From Sulfurimonas sp. (GTDB lineage: Bacteria; Campylobacterota; Campylobacteria; Campylobacterales; Sulfurimonadaceae): a stretch of DNA of 64,000 nucleotides. The position numbers and the translations under genes are program-made. The notes below the pieces were generated by a model. That model had not been told where the DNA came from, searched no databases, and saw only the letters and a program-made list of their open reading frames with translations. This document shows positions 37,851-47,217 of the stretch, in pieces; position 1 is the first letter of the stretch, and each line of letters begins with the position of its first letter. The DNA lies in NCBI GenBank assembly GCA_021732045.1, contig JAKFWK010000007.1, positions 23,395 through 87,394 on the forward strand. The letters run 5' to 3'.

Positions 37851-38062
37851 ATTGTAGGAATTGTATTTTTCTCCAGATATCTTAATAATTCAGAATAACT
37901 CAAATGTAACTTATTACCTATTTTAACTACCTCTAATTCACCTTTATAAATCAATTTTTTTGCCATATCTATTTTTAATATACCAAGTTGTTGAACATCC
38001 TTTAAATTAAATAATACCTGTCGCGGCAATAACTCTCTGAAATTTGTAGTACTTTTCTCCAT
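37844..38062 (-). CDS. Excisionase-like helix-turn-helix protein
   Basis: The 72-residue protein matches the small DNA-binding excisionase/MerR-like pattern: LKDVQQLGILKIDMAKKLIYKGELEVVKIGNKLHLSYSELLRYLE, where a helix-turn-helix is followed by a wing with a basic strand and a terminal helix. A ribosome-binding AGGGG precedes the ATG. Such proteins bend attachment-site DNA or regulate element genes. It is leftward, divergent from the DUF932 module, and so may also control that promoter. Confidence 0.7.
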   Translation of the reverse strand: MEKSTTNFRELLPRQVLFNLKDVQQLGILKIDMAKKLIYKGELEVVKIGNKLHLSYSELLRYLEKNTIPTIN

Positions 38063-38217
38063 TTTGTACCCCTAATCTAGTTTGGAAATTTTTTCTCAAA
38101 TGATTAGAAGCATTAAAAAAAATTTACACTATCTTTTAATTTCAAACTTTTTTCAATCACATATTATTCAAATGACGATTCCACAAGAACCATCAATCTA
38201 ACAAAAAAGGAGCATAT

Positions 38218-38349
38218 ATGCCACTATCCCAATGTCTAACAATCGCTATTTTAGTTGCTACAGCAGTAGTCAGTACATACGAGTCTTCCAAAAAGAAAAA
38301 GAAGAAGAGATTTCCTCTTGAAGATGAACTATACAAACAAGAGAAATGA
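38218..38349 (+). CDS. Small membrane protein, 43 residues
   Basis: A strong ribosome-binding site (AAAAAAGGAG, seven bases before the ATG) precedes a 43-codon frame. The product has one hydrophobic segment (CLTIAILVATAVVSTY) followed by a highly basic stretch (SSKKKKKKRF) and an acidic end. It ends four bases before the DUF932 gene, so it is the first gene of that module. Topology predicts a cytoplasmic basic tail. The function is unknown. Confidence 0.65.
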   Translation: MPLSQCLTIAILVATAVVSTYESSKKKKKKRFPLEDELYKQEK

Positions 38350-38352
38350 ACC

Positions 38353-39171
38353 ATGTCAAACATACCGTTAACCAATGAGCAGCTAAGAGCTGCTGCACCT
38401 TCAATCTTTTCAGAGACTCCTATTGATGGCGTCTCTGAGAGATATGCTTTTGTACCGACATATTCCGTGTTGGATACATTTAGAGATGCCGGATACTACC
38501 CTATTATGGCAAGTGAAAGCAAAGTACGTAACAGCGACAATCAAGGTTACCAAAAACACATTATCCAGTTTCGAAGTATCGACAATCTGTTAAGACCGGA
38601 CGCAAACGAAGAGTACGCAGATATCGTTCTCACAAACTCACACAACCGTACATCTTCATTTATCGTCGATCTCGCCTATTTTCGCATTGTTTGTTCAAAC
38701 ATGCTTGTAGTGCCCTCACAAACATTCTCACACCACTCTATCATCCACTCTGGATTCAACCTTGAAAAAGTAAAGAGTGCTATTGAAGAAGTTGTTTCTT
38801 ATATGCCACATATACAAAAAGAGATAGAGAAATTTAAAACAATTCATCTCTCACCTATAGAGCAGTACTCTTTAGCCAATGCTGCGGTAGATATCCGCTT
38901 TGACAAGGAGACACATGCCGTTGATCCGCAGGAGTTCTTACATGTACACAGAGAGGAAGATAAAGATTCCTCTTTATGGATTGTATTCAATCGCATACAA
39001 GAGGCGATGATTAAAGGTGGAGTAAGAGGTCACAACCGTTATACGGGAAGAAACTTTACTTCCAAACCTATCACACAGATCGATGCAAATCTCAAGCTAA
39101 ACAAAGAACTTTATGAAACGGCGCGAATGATCGCCAATCTAAAAGAGCCGTCATATCAGATGGCAGCATAA
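38353..39171 (+). CDS. DUF932-family protein
   Basis: The 272-residue soluble protein matches the DUF932 pattern common on plasmids and phages: RYAFVPTYSVLDTFRDAGY near the start, a central HIIQFR...DIVLTNSHNRTSSF, then RIVCSNMLVVPSQTFSHHSIIHSG. Members sit beside single-strand annealing and replication genes, as here, but their biochemical role is not established. It is the second gene of a tightly packed rightward module that continues with Gp157-like and Rad52-like genes. Confidence 0.75.
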   Translation: MSNIPLTNEQLRAAAPSIFSETPIDGVSERYAFVPTYSVLDTFRDAGYYPIMASESKVRNSDNQGYQKHIIQFRSIDNLLRPDANEEYADIVLTNSHNRTSSFIVDLAYFRIVCSNMLVVPSQTFSHHSIIHSGFNLEKVKSAIEEVVSYMPHIQKEIEKFKTIHLSPIEQYSLANAAVDIRFDKETHAVDPQEFLHVHREEDKDSSLWIVFNRIQEAMIKGGVRGHNRYTGRNFTSKPITQIDANLKLNKELYETARMIANLKEPSYQMAA

Positions 39172-39181
39172 GGAGTCAATA

Positions 39182-39763
39182 ATGAAAACAACAAACTACC
39201 GTCTTCAAACAGAAATTGAAAATCTCAAAGAAGGCAAAGAAGAATGGTTTAAAAACTATGTACGACAAGTTTTAGAATCAGACAAACCTTATTACGCCAA
39301 GGCTGATTATCTGGGTCTAAGCATCCAAGAACTTCAAAACAAAATCGACTACCTCTCAGAAGACATCAAAGAGCTCACCGCTCTTAAAAAGAGACTTGTG
39401 AATGCAAAAGAACTTTCTCTTCAAGCAATCGCATCCGTTATAGCAGAATACGGCATAGAACGTTTGGACGGCACGGCAATATCATCTATTACGATCACAC
39501 CATCAGCTATAAAATCCAAAGAGACTTTCAAGATATTAGATGCTCAGGCACTTATTGATCTTGGATACTACACAGTAATAGTGGATGAAGATGCTGTAAA
39601 AAACGCGATGCTGACTCTTGAGGGTATGAACGAGATAGATAAATACATAGAGGTCGGAGTCGTTGCAGAAGAAGTGCCTGCCCGCATAAAGGTCAATACA
39701 AGACGCATGCATACAAACAATCAAGCTGCCGAACTATTGAGTCTGGCAGAGCAAGCCGCATAA
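39182..39763 (+). CDS. Gp157-like siphovirus-type protein
   Basis: The 193-residue protein begins with helical, coiled-coil segments (KADYLGLSIQELQNKIDYLSEDIKELTALKKRL), then a conserved-looking core with ISSITITPSAIKSKETFKI and EEVPARIKVNTRRM. This arrangement is that of the phage Gp157 family found next to recombination genes. Its role is unproven; some members are linked to phage resistance or recombination. It lies ten bases after the DUF932 gene and eleven before the Rad52-like gene. Confidence 0.65.
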   Translation: MKTTNYRLQTEIENLKEGKEEWFKNYVRQVLESDKPYYAKADYLGLSIQELQNKIDYLSEDIKELTALKKRLVNAKELSLQAIASVIAEYGIERLDGTAISSITITPSAIKSKETFKILDAQALIDLGYYTVIVDEDAVKNAMLTLEGMNEIDKYIEVGVVAEEVPARIKVNTRRMHTNNQAAELLSLAEQAA

Positions 39764-39773
39764 GGAGGTTATT

Positions 39774-40448
39774 ATGTTTAACGAAAAACAGTTACAGGTA
39801 CTTTCTTACGAGCCAGATTCAAACCGTATCAAAACACGAACCAAAGGCAATATCGAACTTTCTTATTTGGAAGGATTCGATATTATCGATACAGCAAACA
39901 GGATATTTGGCTACGGCAATTGGAGCTACACCATATCCCAATTGGAACAAGTCTCTCAAGAGACTAATCAAAATCAGAACATCGTGATCTGCTACAAGGC
40001 GATAGTAAAGGTCACTGTATATGATCTACAACACACCAAACAAATAGAACGTGAAGATATAGGATTTGGTATTGGAATCAATAAAATATTGGCAGATGCA
40101 TATGAAAATGCTGCTAAAGAAGCTGTAACTGATTGTATAAAAAGATGTTTTAGAACACTTGGTGCACAGTTTGGAAATACGCTATATGACAAGGGCAGAC
40201 AAGCAACAACACATCAGCAAAACACCCAAGCTTCACTACCATCAAAACAACCGCAGCAGAAGATACACGACCGCTCTCCGCAAGATTACACCTCGCTATA
40301 CAATCTCGGGCTCTCCGTATTACAGCAGGGAAATTCTCTTATAGTTATAGGCGATGACATATACGCTAAAAAAGATAGTATCAAAGCATACGGTTTCCGC
40401 TGGAACGGAAAGCAGTGGTATAAACCGCTTGATCAACAGGCGGCATGA
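39774..40448 (+). CDS. Rad52/Rad22-family single-strand annealing protein
   Basis: The 224-residue protein resembles the Rad52 family annealases of phages: SYLEGFDIIDTANRIFGYGNWSY near residues 30-52, then ERE..GFGIG, and ENAAKEAVTDCIKRCFRTLGAQFGNTLYDKG near 105-140. These form rings that anneal complementary single strands. The C-terminal 45 residues carry an extra segment (KKDSIKAYGFRWNGKQWYKP) that looks like a small DNA-binding add-on. AAGGAGG precedes the ATG. It probably supports element recombination or replication. Confidence 0.8.
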   Translation: MFNEKQLQVLSYEPDSNRIKTRTKGNIELSYLEGFDIIDTANRIFGYGNWSYTISQLEQVSQETNQNQNIVICYKAIVKVTVYDLQHTKQIEREDIGFGIGINKILADAYENAAKEAVTDCIKRCFRTLGAQFGNTLYDKGRQATTHQQNTQASLPSKQPQQKIHDRSPQDYTSLYNLGLSVLQQGNSLIVIGDDIYAKKDSIKAYGFRWNGKQWYKPLDQQAA

Positions 40449-40449
40449 G

Positions 40450-40668
40450 ATGAGAAATTTTCTATTCTTTACAACGGAGGGTTATACGTGTGATCCCAGC
40501 AATAAAGAGATCACCAATATGCAGATACTTGGTTCGCAAGAGGGAGTGGATATTTTAGAAGCATTTAAAAACTTTAAAATAAGCCACTCCTATTTGAGAG
40601 AATTTGCATTTAAAGATGTAAATGCCATTGAGTGCATCGGTGATTTTATACGAAATTTGGAACTATGA
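40450..40668 (+). CDS. Small element protein of unknown function
   Basis: A 72-residue product starting MRNFLFFTTEGYTCDPSN, beginning two bases after the Rad52-like stop codon. The opening resembles phage proteins that read out a nucleotide-sugar or ssDNA context, but I cannot name a family. No membrane segment is present. The stop overlaps the following frame by four bases. It is supported by tight operon packing rather than by homology. Confidence 0.5.
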   Translation: MRNFLFFTTEGYTCDPSNKEITNMQILGSQEGVDILEAFKNFKISHSYLREFAFKDVNAIECIGDFIRNLEL

Positions 40669-40682
40669 AAGGAGGTCATTTT

Positions 40683-40979
40683 ATGGAACTAATATCAAAA
40701 GAGATAGAAGATAAAATCCCTCTTCTTTACGCTACAAAGGAGCAACAAGACCCTATAGCGTATGTAAAACTCTTTTTAGACGGCTGGACTTGGTACATTA
40801 CAGAGCTTTCAATAGATAAAGATATTTGCTTTGGATATGTGGTATCGCCTTTTGGGAGCGAACTAGGATATTTTTCGCTATCAGAGATACAAGAGGCAAA
40901 AGGAAGTCTTGGACTAGGTGTTGAGAGGGATTTAGGGTTTAAACCACAGCCACTATCGCAGTTAAAAAAAGAGCAGTAG
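40683..40979 (+). CDS. DUF2958-like protein
   Basis: The 98-residue protein has KIPLLYATKEQQDPIAYVKLFLDGWTWYITEL and a later GYVVSPFGSELGYFSLSEI, matching the DUF2958 pattern seen on plasmids and integrative elements. The ATG at 40683 is chosen because AAGGAGG lies eight bases upstream; a frame open to 40665 uses that ribosome-binding site as codons. The function of the family is unknown. Confidence 0.7.
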   Translation: MELISKEIEDKIPLLYATKEQQDPIAYVKLFLDGWTWYITELSIDKDICFGYVVSPFGSELGYFSLSEIQEAKGSLGLGVERDLGFKPQPLSQLKKEQ

Positions 40980-41162
40980 GTGAGTCAACCAACAATACAA
41001 GAGAGGTGTCAAGCGATTTTACCGTTCTTAATAAAAACTTACCTAAGACTACATTTTGTAGTTTTAGGTATCACAATTTTTTATTTTTTTTTAAATTATC
41101 CATTAATTGAAAAGATAGATAAGACTATACATTTTTATGTTAAAAAAATGATTCTAGAATAA
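40980..41162 (+). CDS. Small single-span membrane protein
   Basis: A 60-residue product starting at a GTG directly after the DUF2958-like stop codon. It has one strong hydrophobic segment (LHFVVLGITIFYFFLNYPL) and a basic C-terminus. There is no family match and the GTG start has no separate ribosome-binding site beyond coupling, so it is a tentative call. Confidence 0.4.
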   Translation: MSQPTIQERCQAILPFLIKTYLRLHFVVLGITIFYFFLNYPLIEKIDKTIHFYVKKMILE

Positions 41163-41294
41163 GTAGCAGTTATAAACATATAATTAATTTAATTTACATT
41201 ATATGACACACAACAAACTTTAATCAAAACTATTTAACTTATAAACTATTAGTACATATATCTATCCTTTTAATATATACATAAGAGAAAATAA

Positions 41295-42221
41295 ATGCAT
41301 TACACGACACAAATAGACAGTATAGGATTAAGAGTAGAGTTTCATAGTGCGGAGCTACAAAGAGCGAGATTAAACGAAATGATAAATTTAGTTATGAGTA
41401 TTGAAACTTTTTTTGTAGATTCCAAAGAACATAGATTTGGTAACGGTGGTGTACGAATAGAGTATGTTATTTATAGCAACAACACAACTATAGCAACGAT
41501 TAACACTGGTGTTTATGCTCATGGTCAAGACAGAAAAGAATCAACATATTACATAAAGATGGTATTTGCAGGGTTAAAGAGTTATGATGATTATAATGAT
41601 GAGTTAAGAAGCAACTTTTTATTTGCTATGGCTAGTTGGCTAAATAGTAAAAGGTTGCCATTTAAACTGAGTGAGTTAGATTGTAATATTGATGTAAATT
41701 GTGCGTACGACAACTTTTATGCTATGCAGATTAAAAAAGTGCCAAATGGCAGATACCATAACGAACAAATTTATATTACCACTAATTATTTACAAAAGAA
41801 AACTAAATCAGTATCAGCGTTGTTTTATGACAAACAGTTTAAAGAGTCGTTACATGAGCAGATAAGTAGATTTGAGTTAAAACTTCCATCTAAATTTTTT
41901 AAAAACAAAAACTTAGATACTCTTAATGAAGCCATCAGCAGGATATTTGAGAGATACGCAATTTTTTATTTTGAAGATATACGAGTTAAAAACCAAGTGC
42001 TTTATATACAAAAATGCATAGAGTGTAGTAACATTGCGAATAAAGCAAGAGAATACAATAAACTCATGTCTCAGGTTAATAAATATAGACTGTACCCAAA
42101 TTTCTCATATATAATGGAATATATTTATAATCTCTATAGTATAAAAAATTATAAAATGGTTGTTAAGAAAAAAGAGGAAGAGTTTGTTCTTAATGATAGC
42201 TGTGGAAATTTTGATTTCTAA
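41295..42221 (+). CDS. Putative replication initiation protein
   Basis: The 308-residue protein has features of small rolling-circle or phage-type Rep proteins: FKLSELDCNIDVNC near residue 132, and SALFYDKQFKESLHEQISRFELKLP near 175-200, where a Tyr-Asp-Lys and an E-L-K strand recall gpII/X and Rep_trans families. I cannot identify the catalytic tyrosine with confidence. It follows the recombination module and may drive replication of the excised element. A structural comparison would be needed to be surer. Confidence 0.4.
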   Translation: MHYTTQIDSIGLRVEFHSAELQRARLNEMINLVMSIETFFVDSKEHRFGNGGVRIEYVIYSNNTTIATINTGVYAHGQDRKESTYYIKMVFAGLKSYDDYNDELRSNFLFAMASWLNSKRLPFKLSELDCNIDVNCAYDNFYAMQIKKVPNGRYHNEQIYITTNYLQKKTKSVSALFYDKQFKESLHEQISRFELKLPSKFFKNKNLDTLNEAISRIFERYAIFYFEDIRVKNQVLYIQKCIECSNIANKAREYNKLMSQVNKYRLYPNFSYIMEYIYNLYSIKNYKMVVKKKEEEFVLNDSCGNFDF

Positions 42222-42674
42222 AGCATATGAAACGATTTCAAGCCATAATAACCCCGTATTCTGATACAATTTATGTCTCTATTGCAATGGTTAAGATCTA
42301 AAAAACTCACAAATGTCTATATCTAAAACCTTGGAGATTTTAGCAAGGTGTTTGATATTAAAGTGATGATTGTCTTTTCTCAGTTCGGCACGTCCCAAAT
42401 AAACACCCCCCCCGCTCATCCATATCTTTAAGGTATGGCTGCATCTGCATTAAAAATCTCGTATCTGCCGTTGTTTCCAAAAATGCTATTAGCATAAATA
42501 GAGATCAGTTCCAAGTTACAGTTGCTGTCAAACATCAATCATCTTTTCGTTTATTCCTACCTATGGAGTTTTAACTTGAATATTCCACGTTTTATATTAA
42601 ATACATTTTTTAAAGATATAATAAGTAAAAAATGTATTTAATAAATTATGTTAAATAAAAGGTCACAATAATTA
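42222..42674. other. Gap between the Rep-like gene and hsdM
   Basis: About 450 bases without an intact gene. The minus strand holds an XRE-type regulator remnant with an eight-base poly-C (coding-strand G8) tract, listed separately, and further left-over coding-like sequence near 42430-42540 in two different frames. The last 100 bases before hsdM are AT-rich and must contain its promoter; I cannot place a clear -10 box. Confidence 0.5.
42291..42419 (-). pseudogene. Remnant of an XRE-type regulator with a G8 tract
   Basis: The minus strand encodes GGGVYLGRAELRKDNHHFNI and KHLAKISKVLDIDICEFF, which fits the second half of a helix-turn-helix regulator (YxGRxExGxxN...L.KIAK.L.V....LF). The first half of the HTH is missing. 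Immediately upstream lies a run of eight G residues on the coding strand (plus-strand 42406-42413); with seven G the frame would join upstream codons ending KDMDER. It is therefore a decayed or switchable control gene for the hsd operon. Confidence 0.45.
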
Positions 42675-44234
42675 ATGGCAAAAGAAAAAAATCAAAAATG
42701 TATGGAAGAGACTCTTTGGGAGAGTGCAAACAAATTAAGAGGCTCTGTTGAATCTAGTGAATATAAACACATCGTTTTAGGACTCATCTTTTTAAAATTT
42801 GTCAGTGATACATTCAAAGAACGGAGAGAAAAACTACTCTCAGAGGGAAAAGAAGCTTTTATCGATATGGTAGAGTTTTATACTATGGAAAATGTGTTTT
42901 ATCTTCCGGAAGAATCACGATGGTCGTATATCAAGCAACAAGCAAAACAAGATGATATAGCGCTCAAAATAGATACAGCCCTAGCAACTATCGAAAAAAA
43001 CAATCCTTCCCTCAAAGGGGCTTTACCGGACAACTACTTCTCAAGACTGGGACTGGATTCGAGTAAGCTCTCATCCCTTATAGATACTATCAACAACATC
43101 AACACCATAGAGGATAAAGGACACGATATCGTCGGTCGTGTGTATGAATACTTTTTGAGTAATTTTGCTATTGCAGAGGGAAAAGGAAAAGGAGAGTTCT
43201 ATACTCCAAAATCTATAGTCAATCTCATAGCAACCATGATAGAGCCGTATAAAGGAAAGATTTACGATCCTGCTTGCGGTAGTGGCGGTATGTTTGTGCA
43301 GTCTGTCAAATTTATAGATGCTCACAATGGAAACAAAAAAGATATCTCCGTTTACGGTCAAGAGTACACAGCCACTACCTATAAACTTGCCAAAATGAAC
43401 TTAGCCATCAGGGGAATATCCGCAAACCTCGGAGATGTACCTGCCGATACCTTTGCAAAAGACCAACACAAAGACCTCAAAGCCGATTTCATCATGGCAA
43501 ATCCTCCTTTTAATCAAAAGGACTGGAGAGGTGTAAACGAACTGCTAGATGATGCGAGATGGGCAGGATATGATGTACCGCCGACATCAAACGCCAACTA
43601 CGGTTGGATACTAAACATGGTATCCAAACTCTCCGTAAACGGAGTAGCAGGATTCATCTTGGCAAACGGTGCATTAAGCGGTGGCGGTGAAGAGTACAAA
43701 ATTAGAGCAAAACTGATAGAAAATGATTTAGTGGAAGCGATTGTTATTTTACCTAGAAACCTTTTTTATACGACTGATATCAGTGTAACGCTTTGGATAC
43801 TCAATGCGAATAAGAAACTAAGAACTTTTGAGCAAAATGGCAAAACAAAAACCCACAGAGAAAGAACCAATGAAATACTATTTATGGATTTGAGACAAAA
43901 AGGTGTACCGTTTGAGAAAAAGTTTGTGCAGTTTGACGATGAAACAGTAGAAGAAGTAACAAATACTTATCATATTTGGCAAAGCGATAAAGAGGCTTAC
44001 AAAGATATACAGGAATACTGCAAAAGCGTCACCATAGACGATGTGAGAGCAAAAGACTATTCACTCGTTCCCAGCAAATACATCGAGTTTGTAAACAGAG
44101 ATGAAAATATAGATTTCGATACAAAGATGCAAACACTTCAAGGTGAATTTGCAGAGCTTTTAAGAGATGAAGAACAATCAAAAAAAGAGTTATTGACAGT
44201 TTTTAAAGAGTTGGGCTATGAGATCAAACTATAA
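42675..44234 (+). CDS. hsdM: Type I restriction-modification methyltransferase HsdM
   Basis: HsdM methylates adenine N6 at sites chosen by HsdS. The 519-residue protein has the SAM-binding motif IYDPACGSGGMF near residue 195 and the catalytic NPPF motif (FIMANPPFNQKDW) near 275. The N-terminal helical domain begins ETLWESANKLRGSVESSEYKHIVLGLIFLKF, typical of type I enzymes. Its 3' end overlaps hsdS by 17 bases, fixing their ratio by coupling. It is the first gene of the defence operon. Confidence 0.96.
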   Translation: MAKEKNQKCMEETLWESANKLRGSVESSEYKHIVLGLIFLKFVSDTFKERREKLLSEGKEAFIDMVEFYTMENVFYLPEESRWSYIKQQAKQDDIALKIDTALATIEKNNPSLKGALPDNYFSRLGLDSSKLSSLIDTINNINTIEDKGHDIVGRVYEYFLSNFAIAEGKGKGEFYTPKSIVNLIATMIEPYKGKIYDPACGSGGMFVQSVKFIDAHNGNKKDISVYGQEYTATTYKLAKMNLAIRGISANLGDVPADTFAKDQHKDLKADFIMANPPFNQKDWRGVNELLDDARWAGYDVPPTSNANYGWILNMVSKLSVNGVAGFILANGALSGGGEEYKIRAKLIENDLVEAIVILPRNLFYTTDISVTLWILNANKKLRTFEQNGKTKTHRERTNEILFMDLRQKGVPFEKKFVQFDDETVEEVTNTYHIWQSDKEAYKDIQEYCKSVTIDDVRAKDYSLVPSKYIEFVNRDENIDFDTKMQTLQGEFAELLRDEEQSKKELLTVFKELGYEIKL

Positions 44235-45459
44235 AAAACTCGGTCAATTTATTCAGCAAGTCAGTGTAAAAAACAATGATTTAGCAGTTGATAATCTCTT
44301 GGGTGTCAGTATTACGAAAAAATTTATTCCATCCATTGCCAATATTATTGGCACAGATATGACCACCTATAAAATAATCAAAAAAGGTCAATTTGCTTAC
44401 GGACCAGTAACATCAAGAAACGGAGATAAAATCTCTGTAGCACTGCTTGAAGATGATGAAGCGATAATTTCTACTTCTTATACAGCATTTGAGATAATCA
44501 ATACAAATGACTTAATGCCCGAATACCTCATGATGTGGTTCAGAAGAGAAGAGTTTGACAGGTATGCCAGATATATGTCTTACGGTAGTACAAGAGAAGC
44601 TTTTGGATGGGACGAGATGTGTGATGTAGAACTTCCATTTCCTTCAATCGAGAAACAAAGAGAGCTTGTAAAAGAGTATCACACCATCACAGACCGAATC
44701 AAACTAAATGAACAATTAAATCAAAAGCTAGAAGATACAGCACAAAATATCTATAAAGAGTGGTTTGTAAATTTTGAGTTTCCAGATGAAAACGGTAAAC
44801 CATATAAATCAAATGGTGGTGAGATGGTTTATTGTGATGAGTTGGAGATGGAGATACCCAAGGGGTGGAAAGCTACTGCTATTGGAGAACTTCTTGATGA
44901 TAAAGGCTATATTCGTGGTCCATTTGGCTCTTCATTAAAAAAAGATGACATGACTTGTAGTGGAGTGCCTGTATATGAACAGCAACATGCAATTAATGGA
45001 CATAGAAATTTTAGATATTTTATTAGTACAGAAAAACATAAAGAACTAAAAAGATTTACCGTTAAAGTAAATGATATGGTTATAAGTTGCTCCGGAACTT
45101 TAGGAAAGATAACTATGATTAAAAAAGATGATGCCATAGGTGTAATAAATCAAGCTTTACTGATATTAAGAGCTAATATTTCCAAAATTGAACCTATTTT
45201 ACTAAAATATTTTTTATTATCAGAACAGGGACAAACTTCTTTGCTTGAAAACTCAACTGGTAGTGCGCAAGTCAATATTGCAAAAAGAGAAATTATTCAA
45301 GATATCACATTTGTTTTACCATCAAAGGAGAAATTAATAGCAATTGAAAGTCAATTAACGATTATTGATGATTATATAATCTTGATTACAAAAGAAATAG
45401 AACTTTTGGGAAGTTTAAAAGAAATATTACTTTCAAAAATGGCAACTATTGAGGGGTGA
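44218..45459 (+). CDS. hsdS: Type I restriction-modification specificity subunit HsdS
   Basis: The 413-residue protein has two target-recognition domains and two helical spacers. The first TRD ends near PFPSIEKQRELVKEYHTITDRI, which leads into the central coiled coil; the second begins IPKGWKATAIGELL and contains RGPFGSSLKKDDM and closes with LPSKEKLIAIESQLTIIDDYI. DNA specificity cannot be predicted from sequence alone. It overlaps hsdM and ends three bases before the following ATPase gene. Confidence 0.93.
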   Translation: MRSNYKKLGQFIQQVSVKNNDLAVDNLLGVSITKKFIPSIANIIGTDMTTYKIIKKGQFAYGPVTSRNGDKISVALLEDDEAIISTSYTAFEIINTNDLMPEYLMMWFRREEFDRYARYMSYGSTREAFGWDEMCDVELPFPSIEKQRELVKEYHTITDRIKLNEQLNQKLEDTAQNIYKEWFVNFEFPDENGKPYKSNGGEMVYCDELEMEIPKGWKATAIGELLDDKGYIRGPFGSSLKKDDMTCSGVPVYEQQHAINGHRNFRYFISTEKHKELKRFTVKVNDMVISCSGTLGKITMIKKDDAIGVINQALLILRANISKIEPILLKYFLLSEQGQTSLLENSTGSAQVNIAKREIIQDITFVLPSKEKLIAIESQLTIIDDYIILITKEIELLGSLKEILLSKMATIEG

Positions 45460-45462
45460 TTA

Positions 45463-47217
45463 ATGAATAAATTAGATTCTATTGAGATTGAAAATATAAA
45501 GGGAATTGGAAATAAACAATTTATTGTAAATTTGTTTCCCAACAAGCCTTCTATTTTTGTAGCTCCAAATGGTTTTGGTAAAAGTTCTATTGCTTGTGGG
45601 TTTGAATCATTGAAACCATCAAAGCTAGAGTTAGATGAGAAAAACTACCATCTAAACAATAGTGGTTTAGTTCCTAAATTAGTTGTTACAATAGATTCTA
45701 ATGCTTATATAGCTGATAATACGTCAAATTCTATAAGTTCAAAATTTGACTATTTTGTAGTTAATAGTCCGTTATATGCAAAATGTACTAAAAGAAATAC
45801 AGGTAGATTTACTGCAGTCAGTTCATCCTTGGAATCTGAAAGTATTGAGCTTATTGCGACTATTCCCGACAAAGTAGATTTTGATTATAGTGCAACTGCC
45901 ATGAGTGAAAAATTTGGAAACAATGGAAAAGTATTACCTAATATAAAAACGAATCTATTAAATAGTTTAGATTTTTGGTATTTATTTAGTAAAAAAATAG
46001 ATATAAGTCACTATACAAAAAAATTGACTTTTGAAAATCCATTAAATTTAATCATTGAAAGAATAAATACCCAACATGGAAGTTCGCAAGTTGTCAAAGA
46101 TTATATTTTTGCAAGCGAATTGTCTAATTTATCAAATATAGTGCCATTAAAAAACTTAGCAGAAATTATTGAAAAGTTTGTAGATATTGAAGTTGATAGA
46201 TATTTAATCGCAATTGAAATTGCTTGGCTATCTCAAACTGGAACTTTTAAAAAAGCATTAGAGTATTTATTATACACAAGAGATAAATTGTTTTATAATG
46301 AACTTTTGAGTGCTATTGATACAACAAGACATAATATTTCTGTTGCCGAAAAGAAAAAATCCAAGAGTAGTTCAAAAAAAAGTTTGATTATAGAATTTCC
46401 TAGTGCAGACCAAATGTCAAACGGTCAAAGAGATATTTTATCTTTCATTGCTCAAATTCAAAAAGCAAGAAGAGCCTTTAATAAACAGCATTGTATATTA
46501 ATTATTGATGAAGTTTTTGATTATTTAGACGATGCCAATCTAGTAGCATTTCAATACTATATTACAACGTTGATTGAAGAATTTAAAATGCAAGATAGAT
46601 TTTTATATCCAACTTTATTGACACATTTAGATCCTGCTTATTTTAAACACTTTAGTTTTAATAAACATAAATTACAAATACGCTATTTAGCAAGTAGTTC
46701 GACTAGAGCACCATCAGTTTTTTTAAAAATGGTAAAACATAGAGATGACAGTAGAATCAAAGATGCTGTGAGTAAACACCATTTTCATTTTCATCCAGAT
46801 GAAATTAATTTAGAAATTGAATTTCAATCACTCGTACTTAAAAAAGTTTGGGGGAAATCCCATAGTTTTTATAATGAAATTTATAAGGAAACAAGAAACT
46901 ACCTGCAAGGTAATGATTATGATGCTATAGCCGTATTATTTGCAGTAAGAATTAAGATTGAAGAAATAGTTTTTTCTTTGTTAATGGATTCAGAACATAA
47001 AAGAATTTTTCTTGATGAAAAAAACAATGGGACAAAATACAAATTAGAATATTGTGTAGAAGAATTAGGAATTTCCATCCCTGAAACTTTTTTCTTGTTG
47101 GGGCTAATTTATAATGACAATCTACATTGGAATGGTCAGAGAGACTATGAAACACCATTAATTTCAAAACTAGAAAATATGACAATTAAAAAAATGATTC
47201 AAGATATTTTTTCATGA
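45463..47217 (+). CDS. ABC/SMC-type ATPase embedded in the hsd operon
   Basis: The 584-residue protein has a P-loop (VAPNGFGKSS) at residues 33-42, a signature-like MSNGQRDILSF near 317 and a Walker B CILIIDEVFDYLD near 344, so it is an ABC/RecF/SMC-type ATPase. A His-rich stretch (KHHFHFHPDE) follows in the C-terminal 130 residues, which match no effector that I recognise. ATPases within hsd loci include the anticodon nucleases PrrC and RloC, but I cannot find their catalytic triad with confidence. It overlaps the next gene by four bases (ATGA), implying a two-protein complex. Confidence 0.7.
   Translation: MNKLDSIEIENIKGIGNKQFIVNLFPNKPSIFVAPNGFGKSSIACGFESLKPSKLELDEKNYHLNNSGLVPKLVVTIDSNAYIADNTSNSISSKFDYFVVNSPLYAKCTKRNTGRFTAVSSSLESESIELIATIPDKVDFDYSATAMSEKFGNNGKVLPNIKTNLLNSLDFWYLFSKKIDISHYTKKLTFENPLNLIIERINTQHGSSQVVKDYIFASELSNLSNIVPLKNLAEIIEKFVDIEVDRYLIAIEIAWLSQTGTFKKALEYLLYTRDKLFYNELLSAIDTTRHNISVAEKKKSKSSSKKSLIIEFPSADQMSNGQRDILSFIAQIQKARRAFNKQHCILIIDEVFDYLDDANLVAFQYYITTLIEEFKMQDRFLYPTLLTHLDPAYFKHFSFNKHKLQIRYLASSSTRAPSVFLKMVKHRDDSRIKDAVSKHHFHFHPDEINLEIEFQSLVLKKVWGKSHSFYNEIYKETRNYLQGNDYDAIAVLFAVRIKIEEIVFSLLMDSEHKRIFLDEKNNGTKYKLEYCVEELGISIPETFFLLGLIYNDNLHWNGQRDYETPLISKLENMTIKKMIQDIFS

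Noticed and set aside
45463..47217. Calling the embedded ATPase PrrC or RloC
   Set aside because: Position in the hsd locus fits, but I cannot see the C-terminal anticodon-nuclease triad and the coupled 309-residue partner is not part of those systems.
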